A stretch of 64,000 nt of DNA from Paenibacillus protaetiae (GCF_004135365.1 NZ_CP035492.1:1054001-1118000); one strand, 5' to 3'. Counted from the first letter of the stretch, positions 17,864 to 28,154 are shown. Notes: generated by a model not told the origin, from the sequence alone. Numbers and translations: made by a program.

Positions 17864-19812
17864 ATGCTCCAGCTTATTTCTATCCGCAGCCGGGCCGCTA
17901 TATAAGCTCGGGAGATAGCTCGCCTGCAGCTGCACGTTTTAACGTGCAGGCCGCTAGCGCCGAAGCGGAAAGGCTTGCGAGCGCGGCCGGCGTCAGCGCG
18001 GTGCTGGCATCTTCTGTGACAGCCAGTGCTGGCGGCTGCTCAGAGGAACAACCGGTGCTTCCTGCGGTTATCGAATACCGCGAAGTGCTGCATCCGCAAG
18101 GCTACGTGCTCGAATGGAACGCAGACGGGCTGCGTCTCGCTGCCAGTACCGTGCAAGGCTTGCATTACGCGCTAATAACCGTTCAGCAAATGATGGATGG
18201 ACAACAGGGACAGTGGGCGCATTGCGTGATTGAAGACGAGCCGGCGTTTCCGGTACGGGGCGTCATGCTGGACATCGGACGCAATAAAATTCCGAAGATG
18301 GAAACGCTGTTTGCATTCATCGACCGGCTCTCTGCTCTCAAAATAAATCATCTGCAACTATATATGGAAGGCTACAGCTTCGAATATCCCCAATATGCGG
18401 CGTTATTTCCCGAGGCTACGCCATTAACGGCAGCCGAATACCGCGAGCTGGATGCGTATGCCGCATCCCGGTTTATCGATCTTGTGCCAAGCCAGAATTG
18501 TCTTGGCCATATGTGGCCGTGGTTATCCAAGCCGGAGTTCCGCGAGCTGGCCGAGCATCCGGACGGCATGCCGACGCCTTTCCCGTTCAAAATGCCGCCC
18601 ACGACGTTAAATCCGGTTGATGCACGTTCGTCCGCTTTAGCCGAAGAGCTGTTTGGCGAGCTTCTGCCGAACTTTTCCTCCGGCTATGTCAACTTGAACA
18701 TGGACGAGCCGTTTGGCCTGGGCACCGGCGCCAGCAAGCCGCGAGCCGACGAGATTGGCGTCGGCGGGCTGTATATGGAATACGCGGAGCAAATGTTTGC
18801 AATCGCCCGCCGCCATGGCAAAAAACCGCTGATGTGGGGGGATGTGCTGACTCATCATCCGGAGCTGGTGAAGCAGCTGCCGGCGGATGTAACCGTTCTG
18901 CATTGGAATTACGACGCGCCGATTCCGTATGAACCGCATTGTAAAATGCTGCACGAGCATGCTGTCCGGTATTATGTATGCCCCGGGACCAGTTCATGGT
19001 CATCGCTATCGGGGCGGACGGACAACATGCTGGCCAATATCGCCGATGCCGCCAAAAATGGCAAAGCTTACGGCGCAGCAGGGCTTGTTGTTGCCGACTG
19101 GGGAGATGCCGGGCATTGGCAGGTGCCATCCGTCAGCTACCCGGGTTACGCCTATGCAGCAGCAGTCAGCTGGCAGACGGAAGCCAACCTTGAACGGATG
19201 GAACCACTGGAGCATCATGTGTCACACCGGATGCTGCAGGACCGCAGCGGTAAGGGAGGCGGCTTGCTTCTGAAGCTGGGACGGTATTACCATCTGGAGC
19301 GCTGCACGATTGAGAATAACACCTATACCAGCTTCCTGCTTAATCACGGCTTGTCTTCGCTGGAGCAGCTGGAACAGGATACTGCGATGCTGCCCCGGAT
19401 TGCCAAGCTTCTTGGCGGCGTGGGCACTCCGTTCCAGCTGGATTACCGCTACGAGGAGCTTGCGTCGTGGGTGCGTGCATGCCAAGAGGAAGTTCTAGGG
19501 CTTGATCTGGCTGGAGCGGACGCGGATACCGTCACAGATGAACTGCTGAATACGTTAAGGCTGATCCATCACGGCGCAAGGCTGCACCGGTATATCCATA
19601 TGCAGCATTCTATCGATCCGCAGGCCGAAATGCTGGAGCTAGGGGAGCTGCAATCAGAGCTGCAAACGATAGGAAAGGAATTCGAACGTTTATGGCTCGC
19701 AAGGAATCGCGAAGGCGGACTAGCCTCCAGCACAGCTGCGTTTCGCAAGCTGCTGCAGCAGTATGAGGAGCGGCAGCGGGAGCTGCACCCGCATAACGGG
19801 ATCATGTTATGA
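17860..19812 (+). CDS. GH20-like beta-N-acetylhexosaminidase
   Basis: A 650-residue protein. An N-terminal GH20b-like domain of about 125 residues precedes a TIM barrel that opens with [18 protein letters not shown]. The expected catalytic Asp-Glu pair is seen at residues 282-283 in [11 protein letters not shown], where most GH20 enzymes have GGDE, so this is a divergent branch. It lacks a signal peptide. ATGA overlap with the upstream GH3 gene shows translational coupling. In the pathway it would remove an N-acetylhexosamine or a related sugar from the imported oligosaccharide. Another exo-glycosidase specificity is possible given the altered motif. Confidence 0.8.
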   Translation: MNAPAYFYPQPGRYISSGDSSPAAARFNVQAASAEAERLASAAGVSAVLASSVTASAGGCSEEQPVLPAVIEYREVLHPQGYVLEWNADGLRLAASTVQGLHYALITVQQMMDGQQGQWAHCVIEDEPAFPVRGVMLDIGRNKIPKMETLFAFIDRLSALKINHLQLYMEGYSFEYPQYAALFPEATPLTAAEYRELDAYAASRFIDLVPSQNCLGHMWPWLSKPEFRELAEHPDGMPTPFPFKMPPTTLNPVDARSSALAEELFGELLPNFSSGYVNLNMDEPFGLGTGASKPRADEIGVGGLYMEYAEQMFAIARRHGKKPLMWGDVLTHHPELVKQLPADVTVLHWNYDAPIPYEPHCKMLHEHAVRYYVCPGTSSWSSLSGRTDNMLANIADAAKNGKAYGAAGLVVADWGDAGHWQVPSVSYPGYAYAAAVSWQTEANLERMEPLEHHVSHRMLQDRSGKGGGLLLKLGRYYHLERCTIENNTYTSFLLNHGLSSLEQLEQDTAMLPRIAKLLGGVGTPFQLDYRYEELASWVRACQEEVLGLDLAGADADTVTDELLNTLRLIHHGARLHRYIHMQHSIDPQAEMLELGELQSELQTIGKEFERLWLARNREGGLASSTAAFRKLLQQYEERQRELHPHNGIML

Positions 19813-19956
19813 TGGTAGGTAAAACGACGCCGTCGTAGCAGCCGCATTGTGAGCATTCCGAGGTTAATGGTACACGGCCTGAGATAGGGCGGATGTCGTG
19901 TTCTTACTTCCTATCGTGGCTGGTTTCACAATGGTATCTACGAAAGTCTTTGGCAA

Positions 19957-20003
19957 AACGTGCAGCCCCAGCGTAACTATCGTTGGGATCTGCACGTTTT
20001 TTA
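19957..20003 (+). terminator. Terminator of the sugar operon
   Basis: AACGTGCAG and CTGCACGTT close a longer imperfect stem (CCCAGCG with CGTTGGG inside), followed by TTTTTT. It lies about 150 bp after the GH20-like gene. The rest of the gap 19813-20170 holds no convincing gene. Confidence 0.8.
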
Positions 20004-20102
20004 GTTGTGCCTACACGAGGATGCCGCAAAGAGAGAAAACATCACAGCCCAATCAGAAGGAGCTTCAACTATCTGGCTTCATCTTATGTTACTATCAAAA
20101 TG

Positions 20103-20119
20103 TTCCTATTAAATAGGAA
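20103..20119. promoter_or_regulatory. 17-bp palindrome before the HD gene
   Basis: TTCCTATT-A-AATAGGAA is a perfect palindrome about 50 bp before the HD-domain gene. It looks like a dimeric repressor site; the regulator is unknown. Confidence 0.4.
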
Positions 20120-20170
20120 TAGAAGATTCAGCTTGTCGGCATGAATACGAATAAAAGGATGGATACATAC

Positions 20171-21208
20171 ATGAAAGATTACCGGTTACGATTAGACGGT
20201 GCATTGGACGAGCTGTGGGAGCCGCTGTGGCGCCGGCCGATTCGGCTGTTCCCGGAGGAGAAGGCGCTCCTGCGCAGCAAAACCATTCGCCGGCTGCAAT
20301 TCGTCCGGCACGGCGGCGCTTCCTTTATCAACACGCACCACACTTACAGCAGGCTGCAGCATACGCTTGGCGTATTTGCGCTTGCCGCGCATTTTGACCC
20401 GGATAACCGGGTTTTGCGGGCTGCCGCTTTGCTGCACGACACGGGACACGCCCCGTTCAGCCATACCTTCGAATCGCTGGAAGGAGTGGATCATCATCTC
20501 TGGACGCGGGATGCGGTATTTGCAGAGGAGATCGCAGCCATATTGGACGGCGCCAAGCTCGACCCTGAACTTATCTTGGATTATATTGACGGGGCGCAGC
20601 GCAGCCTGCTTCGGAACAAGGACGGCGTATTGCATGCGGACCATCTCGATTCCTATGTGCGAAGCGCCTACAATGGCGGTTACTTGCCAGTTCCGGCCGG
20701 AGAGCTGCTGAGAGGGATGAGCTACCGGGACGGGCATCTGGATTTTGAGCTGCCAGCCGGCAGGATCGTAACCGGGCTTATTGAAGAAGAAGCGCGCATG
20801 CATGGGTCTCTCGCCAATATCGGCATAAATGCAATGATGAGAAAACTTGCGCGCCAGCTGTTTGCCGAAGGCAAAATTCATGCAGCCGAGCTGCCACAAA
20901 TGCTGGATGCCCATATCGAGCAGCTGCTTCTTAGTGAAGACCGCACACGTGAAAACTATGAAATGCTGCTGTTGGAATCATGGCGCATTCGGGTATCGCG
21001 AGAGCAGCCGGATGTTGCCGCCGAGCAGGCTGTATTGCATAAGCTGTATTTGTCGATGCCGCTGGTTGACGGTATCTCAATAGCGGAGATTTCGCCCCAA
21101 ATCCGGGCAATGCTTCAAGCACTTGAACAGATGCTGGGCGCTTATTATGTCTGGCTGGAAAAGCGGGAAGGGGCACTGATGCGCTCTGCCGAGATGTTGG
21201 GAGTGTAA
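20171..21208 (+). CDS. HD-domain phosphohydrolase
   Basis: A protein of about 345 residues with the metal-binding HD signature: an upstream His in SRLQHTLGVF, the HD pair in LLHDTGHAPFSHTFE and a downstream Asp in HADHLDSYVRS. The arrangement resembles the dNTP triphosphohydrolase/YwfO/SAMHD1 group, so a nucleotide or phosphate ester is the likely substrate, though not proven. An ATG at 20141 is in frame, but AAAGGATGG is better placed for the ATG at 20171. It stands alone, with no partner gene to refine the role. Confidence 0.8.
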   Translation: MKDYRLRLDGALDELWEPLWRRPIRLFPEEKALLRSKTIRRLQFVRHGGASFINTHHTYSRLQHTLGVFALAAHFDPDNRVLRAAALLHDTGHAPFSHTFESLEGVDHHLWTRDAVFAEEIAAILDGAKLDPELILDYIDGAQRSLLRNKDGVLHADHLDSYVRSAYNGGYLPVPAGELLRGMSYRDGHLDFELPAGRIVTGLIEEEARMHGSLANIGINAMMRKLARQLFAEGKIHAAELPQMLDAHIEQLLLSEDRTRENYEMLLLESWRIRVSREQPDVAAEQAVLHKLYLSMPLVDGISIAEISPQIRAMLQALEQMLGAYYVWLEKREGALMRSAEMLGV

Positions 21209-21300
21209 AAGAAACCTACATAGGAAAGGCCGATTATACAACGGTGTATTGTAACAGAGAGCAGCTGTAGTAACTTGTTCAAAAAGGGGATGTAAAACTT

Positions 21301-21801
21301 ATGCAAATCGTGCAGTTTTATAACGATCCTGTGATGTTTACAAAAGCAGAAAACCTCTATGCGACACAAAATAAGCGGCTGAAACAATTGCTGCCTGATG
21401 CTGACATTCAGCATGTAGGCAGCACAGCGATTCCCGGGTCGTTGACGAAGGGGGATTTGGACATTCAAGTGAGAGTTACCATGGAGCAATTTGAACAAGC
21501 AGTTCAATTGCTCTCAGCGCAATATGTCATTAACGAGGGCAGCTCGCAAAGTGAATTTTTTCGAGCTTTTAAGGACGATACAACAGATCCTCCCTTAGGC
21601 ATTCAATTAACAGTAATGGGTTCGGAAGCTGATTTCTTTTATAAATTTCGCGAAGTGTTACTAATGAATGAGACATACAAAACGAAATATGATGAATTAA
21701 AAACCAAATATGAAGGACACAGCATGGAACGATATCGTGATGCCAAAAATGACTTTTTTGAGTGGTTAATGCAAACCCCAGAGTATAACAGCATTATTTA
21801 A
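21301..21801 (+). CDS. GrpB-like (UPF0157) nucleotidyltransferase-fold protein
   Basis: A 166-residue protein. HVGSTAIPGSLTKGDLDIQV is the family hallmark: a GS motif followed by a DxD that sets the nucleotidyltransferase fold. The substrate is unknown. AAAAAGGGG precedes the ATG by about 10 nt. Its base composition is clearly more AT-rich than the neighbours (for example runs of Lys, Asn and Tyr codons), hinting at a different history. Confidence 0.85.
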   Translation: MQIVQFYNDPVMFTKAENLYATQNKRLKQLLPDADIQHVGSTAIPGSLTKGDLDIQVRVTMEQFEQAVQLLSAQYVINEGSSQSEFFRAFKDDTTDPPLGIQLTVMGSEADFFYKFREVLLMNETYKTKYDELKTKYEGHSMERYRDAKNDFFEWLMQTPEYNSII

Positions 21802-22151
21802 CCATCGTCCAAGTTCTCCCGGGTCGTAACGGCTGTCTTCCGGTAAAGGTTGCTCAGCGTTCCGTTATAGAGCTCCAGTAGTAAATTTGAACAGGAGTAT
21901 TCCCTACGATCGATAACCAATTTTTATTTTTGAATGGCGGCAGTTACAAAAAAGGGCCATTAACGCCGGCACAATTTCAGCATCAAGCTTATTTGGCCGC
22001 CAGACTCCCAGACTCTGAGGCGAACCATTCATGAATGCATCTGTAAAGCTGCCCCTGCTTGATGATAGAATAGAAAAAGAGAAACGGTTTCTATCTATCC
22101 AAAATCTATCTAACCAAAAAAGCAGATCAAACAGAGAGAGGTGCTTGGATC
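21802..22151. other. Gap of 350 bp without a convincing gene
   Basis: Only short frames without ribosome sites occur here. One open stretch (about 21930-22033) encodes around 35 residues with no visible start or family resemblance and may be a gene remnant. No terminator with a clear T-run follows the GrpB-like gene. Confidence 0.5.
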
Positions 22152-24272
22152 ATGTCAGGCGATCACCGTTTTATATCTCAAGCTGTTTTGAAAGCGATTG
22201 CGGACCGTGTGGTCCCGGAAGACGTTTGGCCATCAGCAACGCAAGCTGGCGTACTCGCTTACCTGGAGCGCCGCGCAGAAGAGGATCCCGCTTCTTGGGC
22301 AAAGCTTATCGAGCCTGGCCTTCAAGCGGCAGAGGCCGAGGCAGAAGCCCGTTACGTCCGTTCATTCGCGAAATTGTCGGCGCAAGAGATGGACCATCTG
22401 CTTTATGATGTGGAACAGGCTAAAGTAAAAGGATGGCCTGTTTCGCCAAAGCTGTTTTTTGACACGTTGGTCAGCTATGTCGTAGAAGGTTATTACGGCA
22501 AACCCGAAGCCGGCGGAAACCTCGGCGGCAAGTCATGGGAGATGATCGGCTTTCGGCCGGGACCGGTATCGGGAACCAAGACGCCAGTGGAAGAAGCGGA
22601 TTTGCCGCAGCGATCGTTGGATCAGCTGCGGGACCGGTACGATGCGGTTGTTGTCGGAGCCGGAGCAGGCGGCTCTGTTGCTGCGGCTGTGCTGGCTGAA
22701 GCAGGATTAACCGTCCTTGTTATCGAACGGGGCAGCTGGCTGAACTATGGAGAGGTTGGCCGCGATCATTTGCGCAATCACCGGATCAGCAAATACGGGC
22801 ATAATACCGGGCCGGCGCTGGAAGGCCATTCCCGGACGATTATATGGCCCGGTGGAGAAGAGCGGATCACTGCTCCGTTTGAAGGTGACTATCATAATAA
22901 CGCCATGACGGTAGGGGGCGGTACGCGAGTTTACGGTGCGCAAGCATGGCGCTTTCATCCGGAAGATTTTCGGATGGCTTCCCGTTACGGCATCCCGGAA
23001 GGGAGCTCGCTTGCTGATTGGCCGATAACCTACGAGGACCTTGAGCCGTATTATGATCGCGCGGAATGGGAAGTTGGCGTCTCCGGGCGCGGCAGTGCCC
23101 ACTCCGGGCGCGGCAAACGCGGGCGGAATTATCCGATGCCCGAATTTCCCAATACAACGGAAGTGGATGTATTGGCTAAAGCGGCAGCCAAGCTCGGATG
23201 GGAATCCGGACCGGTACCGCTGCTGATCAATACGATTGAGCGGGACGGCCGTCCGGCATGCGGGCGCTGCGGCGAATGTGTCGGATTTGCTTGCCCAACA
23301 AACAGCAAAAACGGCGGACATAATACGATGCTGGTGCGGGCGCTGGCAACAGGCCACTGCGATCTCATTTGCGACACACTCGTGGAGCGGATCGAAACGG
23401 AAGGCGGAAAACATGCGACAGGCGTAAGGCTTGTGCAGGAAAGAGCAGGAGTCATTCAGCGCCGCCATGTGCAGGCAGGACATGTCGTAGTCGCGGCCGG
23501 CGCAATCGAAAGCGCAAGGCTGCTGCTGAACTCGGCAAGCGACGCAGAGCCGTACGGCATCGGCAACCGGAACGGGCAAGTCGGAAGAAATCTTCAAGGC
23601 CATGTGTATTCCGGCGCTTACGGCATTTTTGATGAGCCGATTCAGGACGGTCTCGGGCCGGGGGTTCAAATTGCAACCTTCCGCTTTGAACATGACCACC
23701 GTTCCGGCGTCATTGGAGGAGGGCTGCTCGCCAATGAGTTTACGCGGCTGCCGCTTATCCATTGGTACCGTGCGTTGGCGCCGGACGCTCCGCGCTGGGG
23801 GATCGCCGGGAAAGAAACAATGCGTGAAACTTATTTGCGCACTAGCCAAATTCAAGGGCCGATACAAGAAATCCCAACCCCCGAGTCCAGAGTCCGGGTC
23901 TCAGCCAAAGTAAAAGACCGTTACGGCCTGCCTGTAGCCCAGCTTTCCGGAGGTGTTCATCCCGAATCGCTGCGATCATCCGCGTTTCTAGGCGAAAAGG
24001 CCGGAGAATGGCTGCATGCCGCCGGAGCGCGAAAAGTATGGATAACCCGTGCCGGCAGCGGATTAAGCGGCGGCCAGCATCAGGCGGGAACGCTGCGTAT
24101 GGGCAACGATCCTTCGACGTCTGTCACCGACCCGACAGGCCGTGTGCATGGCTATGACAATCTATGGGTAAGCGACGGTTCCGTGCATGTAACCAATGGC
24201 GGAGTGAATCCGGTACTTACTATTTTGGCGCTTGCGTTCCGCACTGCCGAAAATTTGGTGAAGCAAAAATAA
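22152..24272 (+). CDS. GMC oxidoreductase fused to gluconate 2-dehydrogenase subunit-3-like domain
   Basis: A 706-residue fusion. Residues 1 to about 150 resemble the small subunit (subunit 3) of membrane gluconate 2-dehydrogenase, normally a separate protein. Residues from about 163 form the FAD subunit: the FAD-binding GAGAGGS at 169-175, MTVGGGTRVYGAQ in the middle and the GMC C-terminal domain with GGQHQAGTLRMG and GGVNPVLTILALA. A cysteine cluster CGRCGECVGFAC suggests a disulfide or metal site. The protein probably oxidises a polyol, sugar or sugar acid. No cytochrome subunit gene is adjacent, so the electron acceptor is unclear. No Tat or Sec signal is obvious. A strong terminator follows. 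Confidence 0.88.
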   Translation: MSGDHRFISQAVLKAIADRVVPEDVWPSATQAGVLAYLERRAEEDPASWAKLIEPGLQAAEAEAEARYVRSFAKLSAQEMDHLLYDVEQAKVKGWPVSPKLFFDTLVSYVVEGYYGKPEAGGNLGGKSWEMIGFRPGPVSGTKTPVEEADLPQRSLDQLRDRYDAVVVGAGAGGSVAAAVLAEAGLTVLVIERGSWLNYGEVGRDHLRNHRISKYGHNTGPALEGHSRTIIWPGGEERITAPFEGDYHNNAMTVGGGTRVYGAQAWRFHPEDFRMASRYGIPEGSSLADWPITYEDLEPYYDRAEWEVGVSGRGSAHSGRGKRGRNYPMPEFPNTTEVDVLAKAAAKLGWESGPVPLLINTIERDGRPACGRCGECVGFACPTNSKNGGHNTMLVRALATGHCDLICDTLVERIETEGGKHATGVRLVQERAGVIQRRHVQAGHVVVAAGAIESARLLLNSASDAEPYGIGNRNGQVGRNLQGHVYSGAYGIFDEPIQDGLGPGVQIATFRFEHDHRSGVIGGGLLANEFTRLPLIHWYRALAPDAPRWGIAGKETMRETYLRTSQIQGPIQEIPTPESRVRVSAKVKDRYGLPVAQLSGGVHPESLRSSAFLGEKAGEWLHAAGARKVWITRAGSGLSGGQHQAGTLRMGNDPSTSVTDPTGRVHGYDNLWVSDGSVHVTNGGVNPVLTILALAFRTAENLVKQK

Positions 24273-24282
24273 AAGCAATAAG

Positions 24283-24309
24283 CCGGCCGTCTCGTGCCGG
24301 TTTTTTTTA
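24283..24309 (+). terminator. Terminator of the GMC gene
   Basis: CCGGC and GCCGG form a short GC-rich stem followed by eight T. Confidence 0.75.
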
Positions 24310-24440
24310 TACGCCTAGACATAATTGTGATTTCGACATTTCAGCAGGAATATTGGCATATTTTAGCGAAGTATACACAGTTATACTCCCTGCCCAGGTT
24401 TGAATGGCAACAGGAGATTTTTAACTGATGGAGGTTAATT

Positions 24441-26633
24441 ATGAATGTGCAGTTCATCTTGTTAAAGCCCAAACATTGGATTGGAGCCATGTTGCTGGCT
24501 TTGATCCTGCTGACTCCGGCATGGTTGAAAGCGAACGCCGATGCAGCGCCTGTAACGGTAGCAATCTCCGGACCTTCCCAGTCCATCTACGGTGAAGAGG
24601 TAGTTATTCAGGCAGAACTTTCGGATTCCTCTAACAGCTCGGGAAATCCGCCTGCCGGAAATGTAACGGTTTATGACGGCGATAATATCGCCGGAACGGG
24701 AACATTAGCAGCCAATTTGCCGCAATTGGTGTTCCGTTCCAGTCATGATGCACCAACGATACCCGATGCTAAATTAACCGTTGCGAGCGTTCCGACGATT
24801 GATTGGGACGGAATAACGTATTGGGCTTATTCTTATACTTCAAACTCATTTGACATGAAACTGGTTGCAACAGATTCCCATAATCAAGTAATTAAGACAT
24901 GGGAACATATCGGCAATACGCGATACATAGATACAATATCCATTAATCCGCAGAATAGGACCATAACCTTTACCGGACAGTCCCAAAGCACACTCACGAT
25001 GAATTGGTCGGAATTAAACCCCGTTGAAGCCAAAGCTCAAATTCCATTATCTTCGCTTGCTCCAGGCGTGCACCAGTTAACAGCCGTGTATAACGGGGAT
25101 TCGTATCATTTGGCCTCCGCTTCCGATGAATGGACTGTAACCATCGCGCCTATTCAAACCGATTCCACACTCACTTATTCGCCGTCAGCTCCAACAAATA
25201 ACGACGACATCACATTGACGGCCCAAATCGTTAATCCTTCCGGAAGCACGGTGCTGCCGACAGGCGGACAGGCAGTGTTTTGGGATGGAAGCGAGAAACT
25301 TGGAGAGGCAGCCGTAGTGAATGGCCGCGCAGCGCTTGTTACCAAACTGACAGAGGGCGAACATACGCTGCGGGCAGCCTACAATGCTGCGCCTGGAGAT
25401 CCGTATCATACAGACAGTACTTCCATGGATACTCTTCTAACCGTCGTGAAGCATTATCACACGCCAACGGTTACGCCTGCACAGCAGGATACCCGATGCG
25501 GCAGCGGCTCCGCTGGCACGGCATTGCTGAATGACCCGAACAGCCGAATTCCGGTCGAAGGGGGAGTCATCGAACTGACTTCCAAGGAGGTAAGCTGCGG
25601 GCAAACGCCTACATTTTATGTTAATGGCGGATTGTCTTTTACACTGCCGGTTTCCGGTCTAGATATCGCTTCCCTTGCAAGTGAATTGGGGGTTGAGCCC
25701 GAGGATGTAACGATAAAGGTGACGATTCGAAAGTTGTCGGATGACGAGGCTGGACCGTTGTCTCGCGCTGTTGCAGCTGCAGGAGCGGTCCAATTAGCCG
25801 ATGCTTATCAATTTCTAGTTGAGGCTGAAGCGGCTGGAACAACGATCCCCATCGAGCATTTCGGTCAAATGGCCGCCCGCACGATAGCGCTTGCCGATCC
25901 GGATGTGGACACTTCGCTTGCGACAGGGGTATTATTCAACCCGGCGGACGGGGAACTGCATTTTGTACCTACTACATTCCAGGACGCTGACGGCCAAAAA
26001 ATCGCAACGCTGCAGCGGGATGGCGCTTCGATATATACCGTCATTCGCGGACAAGCAGCACAGTTCGCCGATATGGACAGGCATTGGGCCAGCGGGGATA
26101 TCGCCTTGCTGTCAGCCAAACAAATCGTTCAAGGCGGGGACAAGCACCGTTTTGAACCGAACCGCAGCATTACGCGTGCAGAATTCGCCGCGCTTGTGAT
26201 CCGTTCGTTAGGGATTTTGCCTGCCGATCAGCCGTCATCGGCATTCGCGGATGTGCAGCCTGCCGCCTGGTACGCGGGAACGGTAGCTGCGGCTGCGGAA
26301 GCCAATTTGATGCAAGGGGATGAGAAAGGAGATTTTCGTCCGAATGATCCGATTACCCGCAAGGAAATCGCGTCTATTCTCATTCGTGCATTAGCTTATA
26401 CAGGCCGCGAAATTACATTGTCGGATGAAGAATCGGACGCAGTGCTGGCCAGATTTGCCGATACAGGGGAGCTGCTTTGGGCCAAGCCTGATTTTGCGGC
26501 GGCCGTGCAAGCCGGGCTTGTACACGGACGGACTGAAACGGAAATAGCCGGGAACGATCCGGCCAGCCGGGCGGAAGCAGCTGCGCTTATCGCACGCTAC
26601 CTCGCTTACGCGCAGCTGATCAACCCGTATTAA
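24441..26633 (+). CDS. S-layer-anchored protein with Ig-like repeats and three SLH domains
   Basis: A 730-residue secreted protein. A signal peptide (hydrophobic core near residues 14-30, cleavage near NADA) is followed by Ig-like beta domains: one near 35-95 continuing at LSSLAPGVHQLTAVYNGDSY, and a second near 235-330 with EHTLRAAYN. A central region of about 170 residues is unassigned. The C-terminus carries three SLH repeats (FADMDRHWASGDI, FADVQPAAWYAGTV and a degenerate FADTGELLWAKPD) that bind pyruvylated wall polymer. Good GGAGG before the ATG. It is probably a structural or adhesive surface protein. The interrupted first Ig domain, with an inserted segment near 96-190, is unusual. 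Confidence 0.88.
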   Translation: MNVQFILLKPKHWIGAMLLALILLTPAWLKANADAAPVTVAISGPSQSIYGEEVVIQAELSDSSNSSGNPPAGNVTVYDGDNIAGTGTLAANLPQLVFRSSHDAPTIPDAKLTVASVPTIDWDGITYWAYSYTSNSFDMKLVATDSHNQVIKTWEHIGNTRYIDTISINPQNRTITFTGQSQSTLTMNWSELNPVEAKAQIPLSSLAPGVHQLTAVYNGDSYHLASASDEWTVTIAPIQTDSTLTYSPSAPTNNDDITLTAQIVNPSGSTVLPTGGQAVFWDGSEKLGEAAVVNGRAALVTKLTEGEHTLRAAYNAAPGDPYHTDSTSMDTLLTVVKHYHTPTVTPAQQDTRCGSGSAGTALLNDPNSRIPVEGGVIELTSKEVSCGQTPTFYVNGGLSFTLPVSGLDIASLASELGVEPEDVTIKVTIRKLSDDEAGPLSRAVAAAGAVQLADAYQFLVEAEAAGTTIPIEHFGQMAARTIALADPDVDTSLATGVLFNPADGELHFVPTTFQDADGQKIATLQRDGASIYTVIRGQAAQFADMDRHWASGDIALLSAKQIVQGGDKHRFEPNRSITRAEFAALVIRSLGILPADQPSSAFADVQPAAWYAGTVAAAAEANLMQGDEKGDFRPNDPITRKEIASILIRALAYTGREITLSDEESDAVLARFADTGELLWAKPDFAAAVQAGLVHGRTETEIAGNDPASRAEAAALIARYLAYAQLINPY

Positions 26634-27057
26634 CCGCGTCAGGCATCATCAGCTCAACTGATGCAACAAAGCTGCGGAAATCCACGTTTGCATAAACAAG
26701 CAGAACAGTATTGACAATAAGGAGCGATAATGGATGGGGTCCCGAATGATGCATTACTGCATAACAAACGAAATAAACAAACAATTGTACGGTGGACGGG
26801 AAATCCGGATTCATCTGGGAGGATTAGCCCCTGACTTAACGCATCCGGCTTATGCGCCAAAGGCAGACGGGCAAATACGTTAGTTCACTTATACCATCTG
26901 AGCGTCTTAATCTATTGACGCTTTGGCAGGAATCAGAGTTGCATGGCTCGGGTATAGTTTAAAGCTATAGCAGGTGATATGTTTTATGTATTAGATAGAG
27001 CTATATTTAACGTGCTAAACTTTTAATGCAACCAAGATAGAGAGGGAGAGAGACATC
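26634..27057. other. Long 5' region of the short MetE-like gene
   Basis: This 424-bp gap contains no credible gene. It holds a weak inverted repeat just after the SLH gene, a short AGCGTC/GACGCT hairpin (about 26901-26922) and the TATAG-N7-CTATA operator listed separately. Neither an S-box nor a T-box motif is present, although those commonly control methionine genes in Bacillota. Confidence 0.5.
26953..26969. promoter_or_regulatory. MET-box-like operator (TATAGTTTAAAGCTATA)
   Basis: This 17-bp site matches the MtaR/MetR-type MET-box pattern described for streptococci (TATAGTTNNAAACTATA) at 14 of 15 specified positions. It lies about 90 bp before the short MetE-like gene. A related site precedes full-length metE at 44380. 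Confidence 0.55.
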
Positions 27058-28146
27058 ATGATACCATTTCGGCACGATCATGTAGGCAGTTTTTTACGGC
27101 CTGCCCGTTTAACGGAGGCACGTGAACAATATAAATCAGGCAATCTCACCCACGAGCAATTAACAGCTGTGGAGAATGAAGAAATTATCCGCATCATCGA
27201 AAAACAAAAAGAAAACGGTGTGTTTGGCGTTACGGATGGCGAATTCCGGAGAAGCTGGTGGCATTTTGACTTTTTAGGCGGACTGGATGGCGTTCAGTAT
27301 TATGAAAAAGAATCCGGGCTAAATTTCCACAAGATGGAAACTCGTAAAGAAGGCATCCGTATTACCGGCAAAATCGGTTTCACCAAACATCCGTTTATTG
27401 AACACTTTCGATTTTTGCATCAGCACGCAGGAGATGCAGTCGCTAAACAAACGATCCCAAGTCCAAACATGCTGATTTACCGTGCCGATCCCAACGATGC
27501 CATTTACCCGGACCGGGAAGCTTATTTGCAGGATACCATCGCGGCTTATCAGAAAGCGATCCAGGCTTTTTATGATGCAGGCTGCCGTTACTTGCAATTA
27601 GATGATACGGCGTGGGCCGATTTGTTCTCCGAGGAAGGCCACAACAAGCTGCGCGCCAAAGGTTTGGAGCCGGCAGAAGAACTTAAAGTGATGCAGCGCA
27701 TGATTAATGAATCCATTGCGCATAAGCCGGCAGATTTAGTGATCACAATGCATATTTGCCGAGGCAATTACAAATCGAATTATTTTGCAAGCGGCGGTTA
27801 TGATTACGCCTCAAAAGTGATTTTTGGCGGATTGGATGTCGACGGCTTGTTCCTGGAATTCGATGACGAGCGTTCGGGCAGCTTTGAGCCTTTAAAATAT
27901 GTAAACCGCACTAATTTAAACATTGTATTAGGTTTAATTACGTCCAAATCAGGCGAATTGGAAAATAAAGAGGACGTTAAAGCTCGTATTGCGGAAGCAG
28001 CTGCCTATGTGCCTCTTGAACAATTATGTGTAAGCCCGCAATGCGGTTTTTCTTCTACAGAAGAAGGAAATATATTGACGGAAGAGCAGCAATGGCGCAA
28101 GCTTCGTTTGGTGAAAGAGATCGCTGACGAAGTTTGGGTGTCTTAA
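27058..28146 (+). CDS. Short cobalamin-independent methionine synthase-like protein (YxjG/YxjH family)
   Basis: A 362-residue protein corresponding to the catalytic C-terminal half of MetE. Zinc ligands are visible as His and Cys in MHICRGNYKS and Cys in SPQCGFSSTEEG; the N-terminus has HDHVGSFLRPARL typical of YxjG/YxjH. It transfers a methyl group to homocysteine or a related thiol; the methyl donor for short forms is not settled. Good ribosome site GAGAGGGAG. It is monocistronic with a long leader carrying a MET-box-like site and a strong terminator behind it. A full-length MetE is encoded elsewhere in the window. Confidence 0.88.
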   Translation: MIPFRHDHVGSFLRPARLTEAREQYKSGNLTHEQLTAVENEEIIRIIEKQKENGVFGVTDGEFRRSWWHFDFLGGLDGVQYYEKESGLNFHKMETRKEGIRITGKIGFTKHPFIEHFRFLHQHAGDAVAKQTIPSPNMLIYRADPNDAIYPDREAYLQDTIAAYQKAIQAFYDAGCRYLQLDDTAWADLFSEEGHNKLRAKGLEPAEELKVMQRMINESIAHKPADLVITMHICRGNYKSNYFASGGYDYASKVIFGGLDVDGLFLEFDDERSGSFEPLKYVNRTNLNIVLGLITSKSGELENKEDVKARIAEAAAYVPLEQLCVSPQCGFSSTEEGNILTEEQQWRKLRLVKEIADEVWVS

Positions 28147-28154
28147 CGGAAATG

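Noticed and set aside
5898-21832. Shared 13-mer CTCCCGGGTCGTA at about 5898 and 21817
   Set aside because: The flanks are unrelated and there are only two copies, so it is not supported as a repeat element.
22707-23867. Long minus-strand frame (386 codons) inside the GMC gene
   Set aside because: It lies opposite strong catalytic motifs of the GMC enzyme and encodes a Pro/Arg/Cys-rich sequence typical of an antisense shadow.
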